From the NCBI RefSeq assembly GCF_022712195.1, contig NZ_JALAGY010000076.1, forward strand, positions 1-64,000: a stretch of DNA of 64,000 nt, given 5' to 3'. The translations under genes were made by a program, and so were the position numbers. Of this stretch, positions 1 to 11,379 are shown in pieces (the first letter of the stretch is position 1; each line of letters starts with the position of its first letter). The notes below the pieces were generated by a model. It made no database searches. It saw nothing but the letters and a program-made list of their open reading frames with translations, and was not told where the DNA came from. Source of the DNA: Corynebacterium sp. (lineage in GTDB: Bacteria; Actinomycetota; Actinomycetes; Mycobacteriales; Mycobacteriaceae).

Positions 1-47
1 GACCACCACAGGGTAACCCACATTCACGACAACGTCCAGCACCAAAA

Positions 48-641
48 CTACAGTCTGGGTTCCTTCTTCCGGTCGACCGGCGTCCCCAGCACCGACAGGG
101 CCGTCGCGAGACCGGCGTAGTTCGTCACCAGCATCACCAACGCCACGATCTCTCGGTCGGAGAGGTAGCTCGCCAACGCCGACCACGTCGACTCCTCCAC
201 GTCTCCGTCCTGCACGATCTGGTCCGCGGCGTCGAGGATCACTCCCCGACGGCGCGTCTGCCCGTGCGACTCCCCCTCCATGGCCGCGATCTCCCCGGCG
301 GTGAGCCCCACCGACGCCGCCAGCTTGCGGTGGTGCGCCGCCTCGTACTCCGAGCCTTTCAGGTGTGCGACGCGGAGAATCACCAGTTCGGTCTCCTTGC
401 GCGACAGATAGCCGAAGGGCATCATCGTCGCCGAATACACCAGCCACGCCTTGAACAGGCGCGGCGCCCTCCCGATCGTGGAGAACACCCCCATGGTCTC
501 CGTCCCCTGCACCTTCGCCCCGATGCGGGCGACCAGGTGGTTGACCACCCCGACCTCCCGCACCCCCGGAACCTTCTCACCGGGGCGCACGATCCGGCTC
601 GGCCCCTCCGAGGACGTTGACTCCACGCGAGATATGTTCAT
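48..641 (-). CDS. carboxymuconolactone decarboxylase (AhpD-like) family protein
   Basis: This 197-aa cytosolic protein resembles the CMD/AhpD family. The core segment around residues 85-105 has Glu-Tyr-Glu followed by a His pair (EYEAAHH), matching the acidic/His part of the family motif. I do not see the AhpD CxxC redox pair, so peroxidase-reductase activity is doubtful and the substrate is unknown. It is on the same strand as map, 46 nt downstream of it, and could be co-transcribed with it. Confidence 0.75.
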   Translation of the reverse strand: MNISRVESTSSEGPSRIVRPGEKVPGVREVGVVNHLVARIGAKVQGTETMGVFSTIGRAPRLFKAWLVYSATMMPFGYLSRKETELVILRVAHLKGSEYEAAHHRKLAASVGLTAGEIAAMEGESHGQTRRRGVILDAADQIVQDGDVEESTWSALASYLSDREIVALVMLVTNYAGLATALSVLGTPVDRKKEPRL

Positions 642-687
642 ACCCCAACACGCTACCTGAGCTCCGCCCCGGCGTCCGCCGGATCCG

Positions 688-1572
688 CTACTTCGCGGTC
701 TGGTCCTTCTCGTCCTCCCGCAAGGTCAGCACGTCCACGCCGTTCTCGGTGACGACCATGGTGTGCTCGAACTGGGCGGACCATTTGCCGTCCCTGTTCT
801 GCACGGTCCAGTCGTCGTCCCAGATGTCGTAGGGAAGCTCGCCGAGGTTGAGCATCGGCTCGATCGTCAGGGTCATCCCCGGCTCCAGCACCGTGTCATA
901 CGACGGCTCGTCGTGGTGCAGCACCACCAGACCGTTGTGGAACGTCGGCCCCACGCCGTGACCGGTGAAGTCGCGCACCACGGTGTAGCCGAAACGCTTG
1001 GCGTAGGCCTCGATCACCCGGCCGATCACGTTGATCTCCCGGCCCGGCTTCACCGCCTTGATGCCCCGCCACATCGCGGCGTAGGTCCGCTCCACCAGCA
1101 GACGGTGCTCCTCCGCCACGTCGCCGGCCAGGAACGTCGCGTTCGTGTCGCCGTGCACCCCGTTCTTGTAGGCGGTGACGTCGATGTTCACGATGTCACC
1201 GTCCTGCACCACTGTGGAGTCGGGGATGCCGTGGCACACGATCTCGTTGAGGCTGATGCACGAGGCCTTCGGGAACCCCCGGTAGCCCAGGCACGACGGG
1301 TAGGCGCCGTGGTCGCACATGTACTCGTGGGCGACACGGTCGATCTCGTCGGTCGTCACGCCCGGAGCCACCACTGCGCCGGCGGCGGACAGCGCCCCCG
1401 CGGCGATCCGGGACGACTCGCGCATGGCCTCCACGACCTCGGGGGTCTGCACCCACGGCTCACCGATGTTCTCCCGGACCGAGTCCTTCCACACGTACTC
1501 GGGACGTTCGATGCTGTCCGGGACCTTACGGACCGGGGTGGGTGTGCCGGGGGTCAGAAGCGCTCTACTCAT
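688..1572 (-). CDS. map: methionine aminopeptidase, type I
   Basis: Removes the initiator Met from nascent proteins using a dinuclear metal site. The 294-aa protein has the pita-bread fold signatures: the His of YRGFPKASC, Asp pairs in [17 protein letters not shown], the GHGVG His, and Glu residues in TIEPML and FEHTMVV. A proline-rich N-terminal extension of about 40 residues precedes the catalytic domain, as in the actinobacterial type Ic enzymes. It lies 11 nt downstream of the PBP gene, suggesting one transcript. Confidence 0.95.
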   Translation of the reverse strand: MSRALLTPGTPTPVRKVPDSIERPEYVWKDSVRENIGEPWVQTPEVVEAMRESSRIAAGALSAAGAVVAPGVTTDEIDRVAHEYMCDHGAYPSCLGYRGFPKASCISLNEIVCHGIPDSTVVQDGDIVNIDVTAYKNGVHGDTNATFLAGDVAEEHRLLVERTYAAMWRGIKAVKPGREINVIGRVIEAYAKRFGYTVVRDFTGHGVGPTFHNGLVVLHHDEPSYDTVLEPGMTLTIEPMLNLGELPYDIWDDDWTVQNRDGKWSAQFEHTMVVTENGVDVLTLREDEKDQTAK

Positions 1573-1583
1573 GAGGTCCCAGC

Positions 1584-3455
1584 CTACTCCCCGTCCAGAG
1601 TGGCGAGGAACTGCTGGGTCACCGCCACCGAATGCTCCGAACCGCCGCCCAGGACAATCATCGTCGCGAAGGCCAGGTCGCCGCGGTAGCCCATGAACCA
1701 GGCGTGGGAACCTTCGTTGATCTCGGCCTCACCGGTCTTGCCGTACACCTCACCGGCACCGGAGATCGCCGTGCCGGACCCGCTGGTCACGACCGCGCGC
1801 ATCATGTCACGCAGGTTGCCCAGGACGTGCGGGTCCAGCGGCTCCCCCTCGGTGGCCTTCTTCCCGTCGCCGTCCAGGGTGTGGGTGTCCTCGGTGTCGA
1901 TGAGCTTCGGCACCGGGGTCCTCCCGTTGGCCGCGGTGGCCGCCACCAGTGCCATGCCGAAGGGGCTGGCCAGGTCGAGTCCCTGCCCGTAGCCGGCCTC
2001 GGTGCGGTCCAGCATGACCTCGCCCTCGGGTACCTGGCCGGTCACGGTGGTCAGTCCCGGGATGTCGTAGTCGCGGCCGAGCCCGAACTTCCTCGCCTCG
2101 TCCTTCAGCTCCCCCGGTGCCATGTCCGTGGAGATCCGGGCGAAGGTGGTGTTGCAGGACTGCGCGAAGGCGTTGCGCATCGAGGTCTCGCCCAGGGAGA
2201 AGGAGTTGTAGTTGGTGACGACACGTCCGCCGATGTCCTGGGTCGCCGGGCACGACACCGTCGAGTCGGCGGTGAGGTCCTCCTTCTCCAGCCCCGCCGC
2301 GGCGGTGATCACCTTGAACGTGGAGCCCGGCGGGTATTGGCCGGACAGTGCCACGTCCCCCTGCTTGTCGGCCTCCGCGGTCTGCGCGACGGCCAGCACC
2401 TGGCCCGTCGACGGCCGCATGACCACCATCATCGCCTGGTCGTCGGGGCGGGTGTCCACCGCCTTCTGGGCGGCCTCCTGCACCTGCCGGGACAGGCTCA
2501 CCGTGACCGCGGGGGCGGGGTCGGCCGGGGTGCGTTCCATCGTGCGTACCACTGAGGCGTTCCGGTTCACCGCCACGACCTCCCACCCGGGCTCGCCGGC
2601 GAGTTCTGGTTCCACCAGCTGGGTCACCCGCGACATGATGTCGGGGGCGAACCCCGGGTCGGGACGGACCATGGCCGGCTCCTCGTTCAGCCGCACACCG
2701 TCGATGGCCTCCAGGTCGTCCTTCACCCGGTCGCCGAAGTCGCCCGGGATCATCGTCACCGAGTAGGAGCCCCCTGCGTCGAGGGCCTCCGTGGACGCCC
2801 GGGAGCGGTCGACGGTGGGGACCTCCTCGTCCCGGGCGTGGGCGACGTCGAGCACCCGGGCGATGCTGTCGACCGCCCCCTGCACGCCGCCGTTCTTCCG
2901 GGCCTCGTCGGTGTCCAGCAGCACGCGCCACCTGGTCCCCGGTGTCGCGAGCACCGCCCCGTCGGATCCGACGATGTCGGCGACCTGCGGCTCGACCCGG
3001 CGCAGCTCCAGGTGCTGGTCGGAGCCGAGGTCCGGGTGCAGGACGGAGGAGCGCCACCGCACCGTCCAGTCGCCGTCGGTGCGGGTGGCGGTCAGGGTGG
3101 CGTCGTAACGGAACGTCCGGTCCCCCGGCAGTGCCCACGCCATGGTGTAGTCGGCGGTGGCCACGTTGTCCTCGGTCCGGACGTCGTGGAGTTCGGCGTC
3201 CAGCGACTCCGCCTGCAACGCCGACCAGGAGTCCTCCAGCGCGGAGGACGCCGTGGTCGCGTCGTCGGTGAGCCCAGCCGCGGTGTCGAGGTCCCGCGAG
3301 CCGACGGCGGCGAGGAAGTCGCCGATGACGTCGTCGGCGACGTCGGGCCTGGGGGTGCACGCGGTGACGGCGACAGTAACCACCGTGAGGAGGAGGCACA
3401 GGACGGTGGCGGTGGTGGTGCGTCTCGGGGCCTGCGTCCCCGGAATCTGGATCAT
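1584..3455 (-). CDS. lipoprotein penicillin-binding protein (transpeptidase)
   Basis: A 623-aa class B-type PBP that should cross-link peptidoglycan outside the membrane. The N-terminus has a lipoprotein signal ending in the lipobox VTAC (Cys about residue 33). An NTF2-like N-terminal domain (about 40-150) and a dimerisation-like region follow. The transpeptidase domain has the SxxK serine in STFK (about 377), SCN (about 432) and KTG (about 573). The architecture matches the MecA-like lipoprotein PBPs found next to map in corynebacteria. All three catalytic motifs are intact. Confidence 0.92.
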   Translation of the reverse strand: MIQIPGTQAPRRTTTATVLCLLLTVVTVAVTACTPRPDVADDVIGDFLAAVGSRDLDTAAGLTDDATTASSALEDSWSALQAESLDAELHDVRTEDNVATADYTMAWALPGDRTFRYDATLTATRTDGDWTVRWRSSVLHPDLGSDQHLELRRVEPQVADIVGSDGAVLATPGTRWRVLLDTDEARKNGGVQGAVDSIARVLDVAHARDEEVPTVDRSRASTEALDAGGSYSVTMIPGDFGDRVKDDLEAIDGVRLNEEPAMVRPDPGFAPDIMSRVTQLVEPELAGEPGWEVVAVNRNASVVRTMERTPADPAPAVTVSLSRQVQEAAQKAVDTRPDDQAMMVVMRPSTGQVLAVAQTAEADKQGDVALSGQYPPGSTFKVITAAAGLEKEDLTADSTVSCPATQDIGGRVVTNYNSFSLGETSMRNAFAQSCNTTFARISTDMAPGELKDEARKFGLGRDYDIPGLTTVTGQVPEGEVMLDRTEAGYGQGLDLASPFGMALVAATAANGRTPVPKLIDTEDTHTLDGDGKKATEGEPLDPHVLGNLRDMMRAVVTSGSGTAISGAGEVYGKTGEAEINEGSHAWFMGYRGDLAFATMIVLGGGSEHSVAVTQQFLATLDGE

Positions 3456-3587
3456 GCTCCGACGCTAGCAGCGTACGGCGCTGCTTCCGTGGACAAACAC
3501 GAACGCGTCACCAGCCACGGGCCGACACCCCTCCCCCCGCGGAGTCGTGGCCGGTGAGGTGCGCAGCGGCGGTAGGCGACCTGGAGT

Positions 3588-4760
3588 CTAGCTGGTGACC
3601 TTGACCTGCGGTGAGCCGTTGCCCCCCGCCGCAGCGAGGACCTCGGGGTCCATCTCCTCGGCGATCTTCATGGCCTCCTCGATGAGCACCTCCACGATCT
3701 GGTCCTCGGGGACGGTGCGGATGACCTCGCCCTTGACGAAGATCTGTCCCTTGCCGTTGCCGGAGGCCACACCTAGGTCGGCGTCGCGTGCCTCACCCGG
3801 ACCGTTGACCACGCAACCCATCACGGCGACGCGCAACGGCACCTCCATCCCCTCAAGGCCGGCGGTGACCCGCTCGGCGAGGCTGTAGACGTCGACCTGC
3901 GCACGCCCGCAGGACGGGCAGGACACGATCTCCAGCTTCCGCGGGCGCAGGTTCATCGACTGCAGGATCTGGTCGCCGACCTTGATCTCCTCCACCGGAT
4001 CAGCGGACAGGGACGTACGGATCGTGTCACCGATCCCCTCCGCCAGCAGCGCACCGAAGGCCACGGAGGACTTGATGGTGCCCTGGAACGCCGGCCCTGC
4101 CTCGGTGACACCGAGGTGCAGCGGGTAGTCGCACTGCGCGGCGAGCTGACGGTAGGCCTCGACCATGATCACCGGGTCATTGTGCTTCACGGAGATCTTC
4201 AGGTCGCCGAAGCCGTGCTCCTCGAACAGGCTGGCCTCCCACAGGGCGGACTCCACCAGCGCCTCCGGCGTGGCCTTGCCGTACTTGTCCATGATCCGCT
4301 TGTCCAGCGAACCGGCGTTGACTCCGATGCGGATCGGGATACCCGCGTCCCCGGCGGCCTTGGCGACCTCCTTGACCCGGCCGTCGAACTCCTTGATGTT
4401 GCCCGGGTTCACCCGGACCGCCGCACATCCGGCGTCGATGGCGGCGAAGATGTACTTGGGCTGGAAGTGGATGTCCGCGATCACCGGGATCGGGGACTTG
4501 CTGGCGATCGCGGGCAGCGCCTCGGCGTCGACGGTCTTCGGACAGGCGACACGCACCATGTCACAGCCGGCCGCGGTAAGCTGGGCGATCTGCTGCAGAG
4601 TCGCGTTGACGTCGTGCGTCTTGGTCGTGGTCATCGACTGGACGCTGACGGGGTAGTCACTTCCGACGCCGACATTGCCGACCATCAGCTGGCGGGTCTT
4701 GCGACGGGGAGCCAGCACCGGCGGCGGGGCGTCGGGCAAACCGAGGGAAATTCCGGTCAT
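3588..4760 (-). CDS. ispG: 4-hydroxy-3-methylbut-2-en-1-yl diphosphate synthase
   Basis: Penultimate enzyme of the MEP isoprenoid pathway: it converts MEcPP to HMBPP with a [4Fe-4S] cluster. The 390-aa length is typical of the short bacterial form. The TIM-barrel half includes [13 protein letters not shown], and the C-terminal cluster domain carries SCPSCGRAQ and [10 protein letters not shown], which supply the three Cys and the Glu ligand. It sits near dxr, another MEP enzyme, with the site-2 protease gene between them, an arrangement common in actinobacteria. Confidence 0.97.
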   Translation of the reverse strand: MTGISLGLPDAPPPVLAPRRKTRQLMVGNVGVGSDYPVSVQSMTTTKTHDVNATLQQIAQLTAAGCDMVRVACPKTVDAEALPAIASKSPIPVIADIHFQPKYIFAAIDAGCAAVRVNPGNIKEFDGRVKEVAKAAGDAGIPIRIGVNAGSLDKRIMDKYGKATPEALVESALWEASLFEEHGFGDLKISVKHNDPVIMVEAYRQLAAQCDYPLHLGVTEAGPAFQGTIKSSVAFGALLAEGIGDTIRTSLSADPVEEIKVGDQILQSMNLRPRKLEIVSCPSCGRAQVDVYSLAERVTAGLEGMEVPLRVAVMGCVVNGPGEARDADLGVASGNGKGQIFVKGEVIRTVPEDQIVEVLIEEAMKIAEEMDPEVLAAAGGNGSPQVKVTS

Positions 4761-4866
4761 GTGTGGTCTAGTCCTTCTTTCCTTGTGGATCGACGGCCCC
4801 AGTCTACGCCCGCGGCCTCTGACAGGGGAAAGCAGTGGCGCCGGCGGGACGCGTGAGGTGCCGTGG

Positions 4867-6096
4867 TCAGGGGAACAGCTGCAGTGGGTTCACCACGTCG
4901 GCGACGATCACGGTGAGGCCGAAGACCATCAGGACACCCGTGGCCACGTAGGTCACCGGCATCACCTTGACGTAGTCGACCGGGCCGCCTGGCTCCAGGC
5001 CGCGCAGACGACGCAGCCTGTCCCGCAGCTTCTCGTAGATCACGATGACCGCGTGGCCGCCGTCCAAGGGCGGCAACGGAACCAGGTTGAACACCGCCAG
5101 GAAGAAGTTCAGGTTCGCCAGCAGCACCAGGAAGGCCATCCACTGGTTCTGCTCCACCAGCTGCCCGCCCGCGTGGGAGGCGCCGACGACACTCACCGGA
5201 CTGTCCGGCTGGCGCTCGGCACCGAAGATCGACTGGACCACCGGCCAGTAGCGCTGCGGCAGGTCGATGAGCGCCTCGACGGTCTGCCGGCCGAGGTTCC
5301 AGGTGAAGTCCGCCGTACCGCCGACAGCCGTGACCGGGTTGTAGTCGACCATCTGGCCGCTGCCGTCGAACTGCACGCCGATCGCGCCGACAGTCTCGCC
5401 CGCGCGCTCCACGACCTGGACCTGCAGGTCCAGGTCCACCCGCTGCCCGTTGCGGTCGACGGTGGCCGGCACGGTCACCGTGTCGCCCACCTGCACGCCG
5501 TCCTCCCCGGCGTCCCGGCCGATCGCCTGGACCGCCTCAATGACGTCGGGGATTCCCCCGGTCCGCTCCCCGTCGACACTGAGGAACGTGTCCCCCACCT
5601 GTACGCCGGACGACTCGGCCGACCCTTCGCCCGTGCAGGGCGGCGCGGTCTCCGCGTCCTCGTCCACCACGTCCGGGGAACACACCAGCTCCACGGCCTC
5701 CGCCTTCGGCGGCTCGGTGGACGGCAGACCGAAGCTCACGGCCACACCGAAGATGATCAGCACCCCGAGGACGATGTTGACGATGATCCCCGCCATCATC
5801 ACCACTACCCGCTTCCAGGCGGGCCGGTGGATCATCAGGTAGGGTTCCTCCTCCTCGGTCCACGGGTCGTTGACCGTCATCCCGGCTATGTCGCAGAAGC
5901 CGCCCAACGGGACGGCCTTCAGACCGTACTCGGTGTGCCCGCGGGTGAACGACCACACCGTCGGTCCGAAACCGATGAAGTAACGGCGCACGCGCATCCC
6001 GCAGGCCCGGGCCGCGACCATGTGCCCGGCCTCGTGCAGGGCGATGGTGACACCGATCCCCAGGGCGAAAAGCACCACACCTAAGGCGAAACTCAC
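4867..6096 (-). CDS. site-2 intramembrane metalloprotease (Rip1/RseP family)
   Basis: A 409-aa membrane zinc protease that would cleave anti-sigma factors or other membrane proteins within the bilayer. TM1 carries HEAGH at residues 21-25, and a C-terminal TM carries the LDGGH-type motif (about 343). A PDZ domain lies between them (about 150-250, with [12 protein letters not shown]). The start is GTG; its GTGA overlaps the dxr stop codon, so translation is probably coupled. Substrates cannot be read from the sequence. Confidence 0.92.
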   Translation of the reverse strand: MSFALGVVLFALGIGVTIALHEAGHMVAARACGMRVRRYFIGFGPTVWSFTRGHTEYGLKAVPLGGFCDIAGMTVNDPWTEEEEPYLMIHRPAWKRVVVMMAGIIVNIVLGVLIIFGVAVSFGLPSTEPPKAEAVELVCSPDVVDEDAETAPPCTGEGSAESSGVQVGDTFLSVDGERTGGIPDVIEAVQAIGRDAGEDGVQVGDTVTVPATVDRNGQRVDLDLQVQVVERAGETVGAIGVQFDGSGQMVDYNPVTAVGGTADFTWNLGRQTVEALIDLPQRYWPVVQSIFGAERQPDSPVSVVGASHAGGQLVEQNQWMAFLVLLANLNFFLAVFNLVPLPPLDGGHAVIVIYEKLRDRLRRLRGLEPGGPVDYVKVMPVTYVATGVLMVFGLTVIVADVVNPLQLFP

Positions 6097-7277
6097 AGGC
6101 CCATCCTCTCATGCGCCCTGGCGCGTGCCTCACGCTCGGCGTCGAGGACGTCACCGACATCGTGGGGACGCCCCACCCGGTCCGAGCAGTCCTCCATGAC
6201 CTCGGCGATGGTGTCGACGATCCGGGGGAACGGAAGTGCCCCTGCGAGGAACTCCACCGCGGCCTCCTCGTTGGCGGCGTTGTAGACCGCCGGCATGCAG
6301 CCTCCGGCGGACACCGCCTCGCGGGCCAGCCGCACCGCCGGGAAGACCTCGTCGTCCAGAGGCTCGAACTCCCATGTGGACGCCGTGGAGAAGTCGAGGG
6401 CGCGCTGCGCCCCGGGCACGCGTTCCGGCCACCCCAGTGCCAGACTGATCGGCAGTTTCATCGACGGCGGCGACGCCTGGGCGATCGTCGCACCGTCCCG
6501 GAACGTCACCATGGAGTGCACGATGGACTGCGGGTGCACCGTGACGTCGATCTTCTCCGCCGGGACGCCGAACAGCAGGGAGGCCTCGATGAGTTCCAGC
6601 CCCTTGTTCACCATCGACGAGGAGTTCAGTGTGTTCATCTGCCCCATCGACCAGGTCGGGTGGTTCGCCGCCTGCAACGGGGTGACCTCCCGGAGCTGAT
6701 CACGGGTCCACCCACGGAACGGTCCTCCTGAGGCCGTGAGCACCAGTGACTCCACGTCCTCGAAGCGCCCCGCCCACAGGCACTGGGCCATGGCCGAGTG
6801 CTCCGAGTCCACCGGGACTAGCTGGCCCTCAGCTGCGGCGCTGAGCACAAGCTCACCGCCGGCGACCAGCGACTCCTTGTTCGCCAACGCCAACCGCACC
6901 CGGCCGTTCAACGTGGCCAGGGTGGCGTCCAGCCCCAACGAGCCGACGAGGGCGTTGAGTACCACGTCGTCGGCCCCCAGCTCCAGGGCCCCGGTCAACT
7001 CCTCCACGAGCTGCCGTGCGGAGTCCACCCCGCGGACCACATGACCGTCGAGCTCACGGTCGATCTCGTCAGCCGTCCGGTCGCTGGCGACAGCCACCTG
7101 GCCCGCGGACAGGCCGAAGGTACGGATCTGATCAAGCAGGACGTCAGGCTTCGACCCGTGCGCGGACACCCCGACCAGGTCGAAGCGGTCAGGGTTCTGC
7201 GCGATGATCTCGAGCGCCTGGACACCGATCGAACCGGTGCTTCCGAGCACCACTACGCGTTTCTTCACCCGGCCCAT
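6093..7277 (-). CDS. dxr: 1-deoxy-D-xylulose 5-phosphate reductoisomerase
   Basis: First committed MEP-pathway step: DXP to MEP, using NADPH and a divalent metal. The 394-aa product starts at ATG 7277, just before the Rossmann motif GSTGSIG (residues 10-16). An open frame continues upstream to 7433, but those residues look non-coding. Metal-binding and substrate motifs such as VDSEHSA and NAANEEAV are present. Its 3' end overlaps the protease gene by 4 nt. Confidence 0.96.
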   Translation of the reverse strand: MGRVKKRVVVLGSTGSIGVQALEIIAQNPDRFDLVGVSAHGSKPDVLLDQIRTFGLSAGQVAVASDRTADEIDRELDGHVVRGVDSARQLVEELTGALELGADDVVLNALVGSLGLDATLATLNGRVRLALANKESLVAGGELVLSAAAEGQLVPVDSEHSAMAQCLWAGRFEDVESLVLTASGGPFRGWTRDQLREVTPLQAANHPTWSMGQMNTLNSSSMVNKGLELIEASLLFGVPAEKIDVTVHPQSIVHSMVTFRDGATIAQASPPSMKLPISLALGWPERVPGAQRALDFSTASTWEFEPLDDEVFPAVRLAREAVSAGGCMPAVYNAANEEAAVEFLAGALPFPRIVDTIAEVMEDCSDRVGRPHDVGDVLDAEREARARAHERMGL

Positions 7278-7461
7278 TGTTCCACGGTGCCGTGGCCACG
7301 CGGTAGCCACGCCGTCGGTCGCCGCCCGTCCCCTGCCCCGGGCCACACAAACGGGGGAGTCCGGGCCGGGTCGCAAGTTCACGGAACCACACGGATGTGT
7401 CACAATGGGAGCGACAATTCGGCAGGTGACCACTGCCGTCCTAGTTCAGGAGGATATCGAC

Positions 7462-7926
7462 GTGGCCGATCACGGAAATCATGGCACGAAGGTGGAAGTG
7501 TACAACGGGGTCTCCACCGAGGATGAGCCGTCGGCCGCCTGGGGCTGGCACCAGTTCCCCCGGCGGACGACGATCGTCTTCGGCTACCTCGGCGGCCTCT
7601 CCATGTTCGGCATGCTGTTCGGTAACCACCCCGGCCAGGTGGAGAACATCTGGCTCGTCGCCCTCGGCGTCCTGGTGATCGTGGGCACCTTCCTCTACGC
7701 CCGCCGCTCCTCCCCGAACTGGTCGCCGAAGCCCTCGCGCAAGACGGTGAGCGCCCACAACAAGCCCCTGGGTCACCAGGAGCCCGACTGGGCCACCGAC
7801 CAGCGCAACCTCACCGGCGCCTACGCGAACCTGACCACCGCCGAGCTGCGGTCCTGGAATCTCCCGGGCGTCGGTTCCGACGGTGTCGAGCACGTCGAGA
7901 CCCCGAAGCACGCGCTGCACCACTAG
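7462..7926 (+). CDS. DUF2631 membrane protein
   Basis: A 154-aa protein of the actinobacterial DUF2631 family, usually found next to dxr. The GTG start at 7462 is preceded by CAGGAGG at 7447-7453. Two hydrophobic segments (about 40-60 and 67-84) indicate an integral membrane protein with a hydrophilic C-terminus. Function is unknown. It is transcribed away from dxr and ends at a strong terminator. Confidence 0.85.
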   Translation: MADHGNHGTKVEVYNGVSTEDEPSAAWGWHQFPRRTTIVFGYLGGLSMFGMLFGNHPGQVENIWLVALGVLVIVGTFLYARRSSPNWSPKPSRKTVSAHNKPLGHQEPDWATDQRNLTGAYANLTTAELRSWNLPGVGSDGVEHVETPKHALHH

Positions 7927-7945
7927 GTCCGCCGCGGCACACTCG

Positions 7946-7987
7946 AAACCCCGGCCCCACCACGAGATCGTGGTGGGGCCGGGGTTT
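7946..7987. terminator. bidirectional intrinsic terminator
   Basis: A perfect 20-bp inverted repeat with a 2-nt loop begins AAACCCCGGCCCC and ends with its complement GGGGTTT. It lies between the convergent DUF2631 and rlmN genes. A/T runs at both edges suit termination in both directions. Confidence 0.9.
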
Positions 7988-8047
7988 CGCTTAGGTTCAC
8001 CCACCGTCCTGCCCGGTCAACTGTGAGACCCGGGGGTGCGGTAGGTG

Positions 8048-9172
8048 CTAGCGCTCCTCCGCGGCGAGCTGGCCGCAGGCTGCGGCGATCTCCTGGCCGC
8101 GGGTGTCGCGCACGGTGCAGGCCACGCCCTGGGCGGTGACCCGGCGGACGAACTCGTCCTGCACCGGCTTGGGCGAGGCGTCCCACTTCGAACCGGGAGT
8201 GGGGTTCAGGGGGATCAGGTTCACGTGCACCTGGTTGCCGAGAGCACCGCGCAGCTTCTTGCCCAGCAGGTCGGCACGCCACGGGTGGTCGTTGATGTCC
8301 CGGATCAACGCGTACTCGATCGACACGCGCCGTCCGGACTTGTCGGCGTAGTAGCGGGCCGCCTCGAGCACCTCGTCCACCGACCAACGGTTGTTGACGG
8401 GGACCAGGGTGTCCCGCAGTTCATCGTCCGGGCAGTGCAGACTGACCGCCAGCCGCATGTGCATGCCCTCGTCGGCGAGCTTGCGGATCGCCGGGGCGAG
8501 CCCCACGGTGGAGACGGTGACATTGCGCGCGGAAATGCCGAAGCCCTCCGGTGACGGGGAGGTGATGCGCCGGATCGCCTTCACCACACGCTTGTAGTTG
8601 GCCAGCGGTTCACCCATGCCCATGAAGACGATGTTCGACAGGCGCCCCTCCCCGCCCTCGACCTCACCGTCGCGCATGGCCCGGGCCGCGGCACGCACCT
8701 GCTCGACGATCTCGGCGGTGGACAGGTTGCGGTCCAGCCCGCCCTGGCCGGTGGCGCAGAACGGGCAGGCCATCCCGCATCCGGCCTGGGAGGAGATGCA
8801 CAGGGTGGCACGGTCGGGGTACCGCATCAGGACGGACTCGAGCATCGTCGAGTCGTGCAGCTTCCACAGGGTCTTGCGGGTCTGCCCCTCGTCGCAGGAG
8901 ATGTTGCGCACCGACTCCATCAGCGTGGGGAACAGCGTCTCCTTCACCGTGGCGCGCAGGCCCTCGGGGAGGTCGGTCATCCGGGAGGGGTCCCCCTCGA
9001 GACGGCCGTAGTACTGACGGGCGATCTGGTTGGCACGGAAGCCGGGCAGACCGGCGTCGGTGACGGCCGACTTCACCTCGTCGTCGGTGAGGTCGGCCAG
9101 GTGGGTGGGCGGCATGCCCCTGGTGGGGGCACGGAACTGCAGTTGTACCGGTGTAGTCATGGTGTCGGCCAT
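8048..9172 (-). CDS. rlmN: dual-specificity 23S rRNA/tRNA adenine C2-methyltransferase
   Basis: Radical-SAM enzyme that methylates C2 of A2503 in 23S rRNA and A37 of certain tRNAs. The CxxxCxxC cluster motif is in [12 protein letters not shown], and the catalytic Cys pair fits the family ([11 protein letters not shown] region and the C-terminal [10 protein letters not shown]). Start choice is uncertain between 9172 (MADTM), 9160 (MTTPV) and 9202; none has a clear ribosome binding site. I chose 9172 because it fits homologue length best. Confidence 0.94.
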   Translation of the reverse strand: MADTMTTPVQLQFRAPTRGMPPTHLADLTDDEVKSAVTDAGLPGFRANQIARQYYGRLEGDPSRMTDLPEGLRATVKETLFPTLMESVRNISCDEGQTRKTLWKLHDSTMLESVLMRYPDRATLCISSQAGCGMACPFCATGQGGLDRNLSTAEIVEQVRAAARAMRDGEVEGGEGRLSNIVFMGMGEPLANYKRVVKAIRRITSPSPEGFGISARNVTVSTVGLAPAIRKLADEGMHMRLAVSLHCPDDELRDTLVPVNNRWSVDEVLEAARYYADKSGRRVSIEYALIRDINDHPWRADLLGKKLRGALGNQVHVNLIPLNPTPGSKWDASPKPVQDEFVRRVTAQGVACTVRDTRGQEIAAACGQLAAEER

Positions 9173-9228
9173 TATTGCACGTCGTGAAGGGCGTGAGCAC
9201 ATCGTGAGATCGCACTACACTGGAAGGC

Positions 9229-9708
9229 ATGACGAAGAGCTCCGGTAGAGACCACGCAGACGACCTGGCCGTCCCCGCCACCGACCCCACGGAACTGTCC
9301 GGGAACGCCGAGGGCAGCCCCACCTCGGAGATCACCGCGACCACGTCGGCGGACCCCGGCCACTCCCCCTCCGACGAGGACCCCGCCGGGGACGCACGCC
9401 CACGGGGTGGTGCGAAACCCACGGTCGCCGGGTCCGTCGCCGGTTCGACCTGGGTCGCGCTGTCCATCGGCGCGGTCATCCTGATCCTGCTGCTCGTGTT
9501 CATCCTGCAGAACCAGGAGTCGGTGAAGCTGCAGATGTTCGCCTGGCAGTGGAACTTCCCCATCGGCGTGGGCATGCTCATCGCCGCCATCGCCGGGGCC
9601 CTGGTGATGGCCAGCGTCGGTGCGGTGCGGATCCTGCAGCTGCGCCGGCAGATCAACCACCCCGCCGACGGGAAGACCCGGCGCAGGGGCCGGGGCCGGA
9701 ACCGCTGA
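9229..9708 (+). CDS. LapA (DUF1049)-domain membrane protein
   Basis: A 159-aa protein with a hydrophilic, acidic and Pro-rich N-terminal 70 residues. Two TM helices follow (about 77-95 and 108-130), joined by the conserved NQESVKLQMF segment of the LapA/DUF1049 family, and the tail is basic. Members are small inner-membrane proteins; the role in corynebacteria is not established. Confidence 0.82.
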   Translation: MTKSSGRDHADDLAVPATDPTELSGNAEGSPTSEITATTSADPGHSPSDEDPAGDARPRGGAKPTVAGSVAGSTWVALSIGAVILILLLVFILQNQESVKLQMFAWQWNFPIGVGMLIAAIAGALVMASVGAVRILQLRRQINHPADGKTRRRGRGRNR

Positions 9709-9740
9709 TCCCTCCCCCGGAGAGCGCGGCCCCCGGGGTG

Positions 9741-10673
9741 TCAGAAGGAGGCGACGGCCGTCATCACGATCCAGGTCAGCATCGCGGCCGGCAGCATCCC
9801 GTCCAGGCGGTCCATGATGCCACCGTGCCCGGGGATCATCGAGGACATGTCCTTGATCTTCAGGTCGCGCTTGAACTGGGACTCCACGAGGTCACCGACC
9901 GTGGCGCACAACGCCAGTCCCGCGCCCAGCGACAGACCCAGGACGTAGTGCACCGGGTCACGCAGGTCGAGCAGGAACAGCACCGACAGCGTCCCGACCA
10001 CCGAGGCAAGCACCACCGAGCCGACGAACCCCTCCCAGGACTTCTTCGGGCTGATCGCCGGCACCATCGGGTGACTGCCGAAGAACACCCCGGCGGCGTA
10101 GCCACCGACGTCGGAGGCGGTGACGCACAGCATGAACGTGAGCACGAAGCTCTGCCACGGGACATCCCGGTAGCTCAGCTGCGAGAGCATCGCCGCGAAG
10201 GCCCCGCACATGGGGATCCAGACCAGGACGAACAGCGAGATGCCGATGTCCCGCAGCCAGTTGGTGGGCGGCACCGTCCTGCCGTTGTGGAAGAGCCTGG
10301 CGACGATGGTGGCCACCGCCGACAAGGCGAACGCCGAAGTCAGCCCTGTGACACCGAACGGCCACGACAACCAGATCATGGCCTGCCCGCCGACGACGAG
10401 GACGGGCAGGTTCAGCGCGTAGCCGTTCTCCCGGAGCCGGCTCCACACCTCATAGGTGGCCAGGCCCATGGCCACGGCGATCAGCGGGTACCAGACGAAG
10501 GGGATCGCGAGGCCGCCGACGACCAGTGCGCCGAGGACAACGGCACTGGCGATGGCGACGGGGAGGTTCCGCCCGGCGGAGTTCTTGGGCTGCGGCAGGC
10601 GGTGACCGTCCCGGCGTGCGGGTTTGGCGTCATTCACGGCGGCGTCTGGCTCTGATGAACGTCTAGCGGACAC
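9741..10673 (-). CDS. cdsA: phosphatidate cytidylyltransferase
   Basis: Makes CDP-diacylglycerol from phosphatidic acid and CTP for phospholipid synthesis. The 310-aa protein has multiple TM helices and the C-terminal family signature ending in HGGIMDRLDGMLPA, with SDVGGYAAG and SPKKSWEG before it. The GTG start overlaps the frr stop by one base, so it is read from the same transcript as frr. Confidence 0.95.
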   Translation of the reverse strand: MSARRSSEPDAAVNDAKPARRDGHRLPQPKNSAGRNLPVAIASAVVLGALVVGGLAIPFVWYPLIAVAMGLATYEVWSRLRENGYALNLPVLVVGGQAMIWLSWPFGVTGLTSAFALSAVATIVARLFHNGRTVPPTNWLRDIGISLFVLVWIPMCGAFAAMLSQLSYRDVPWQSFVLTFMLCVTASDVGGYAAGVFFGSHPMVPAISPKKSWEGFVGSVVLASVVGTLSVLFLLDLRDPVHYVLGLSLGAGLALCATVGDLVESQFKRDLKIKDMSSMIPGHGGIMDRLDGMLPAAMLTWIVMTAVASF

Positions 10674-11230
10674 TAGACCTCCATCAACTCCTTTTCCTTC
10701 GACTCCACGACCGCATCGACCTGCCCCACGTACTGCTGGGTGATCTTGTCCAGTTCCTTCTCCGCGGCCTTGACCTCGTCCTCACCGGCGTCGCCGTCCT
10801 TCTGGATCTTCGCCAGGGCGTCCATGCCCTTCCGGCGGATGTTGCGGATCGCGATCTTGGCGTCCTCACCCTTGGACTTGGCGACCTTCACCAGGTCGCG
10901 ACGGCGCTCCTCGGTGAGCTGCGGCACGGTGACGCGCAGCACGTGGCCGTCGTTGGTGGGGTTGACACCGAGGTCGGAGTTGCGGATAGCGTTCTCGATC
11001 TCCTGCATCGCCGACATCTCGTAGGGCTTGATGATCAGCATGCGCGGTTCGGGGACACTGATCGTGGCCATCTGAGTGATCGGGGTGCGCACACCGTAGT
11101 ACTCGGCGAACACGCCGTTGAACATGGCGGGGTTCGCGCGGCCGGTACGGATGGTCGTCAGGTCCTCGCGGACGTGGTCCACCGAGCGGCTCATGAAGTC
11201 CTCGGACTCGAGCAGGGTGTCGTCAATCAT
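10673..11230 (-). CDS. frr: ribosome recycling factor
   Basis: With EF-G, splits the post-termination ribosome. The ATG at 11230 gives exactly the family length of 185 aa; in-frame sequence further upstream has no homology. Hallmarks include RTGRANPAM and [10 protein letters not shown]. The order pyrH-frr-cdsA is classical. Confidence 0.97.
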   Translation of the reverse strand: MIDDTLLESEDFMSRSVDHVREDLTTIRTGRANPAMFNGVFAEYYGVRTPITQMATISVPEPRMLIIKPYEMSAMQEIENAIRNSDLGVNPTNDGHVLRVTVPQLTEERRRDLVKVAKSKGEDAKIAIRNIRRKGMDALAKIQKDGDAGEDEVKAAEKELDKITQQYVGQVDAVVESKEKELMEV

Positions 11231-11379
11231 TGCTGTCCTCTTGTCGGAGATGAAACTGTTGCGGGCAGGTCTTGCTGTTCCAGTGACGAATCTACCAGCC
11301 ACCGGAGTGGAGTTTCCCGGAAGTTCACCACTACCGGGTGCAGTGGGCGGGTCGCCTCCGTCGGAGACGGCGCGGCGCG

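Noticed and set aside
11231..11379. N-terminal extension of frr
   Set aside because: The in-frame upstream residues lack similarity and would make frr far longer than the family's 185 aa.
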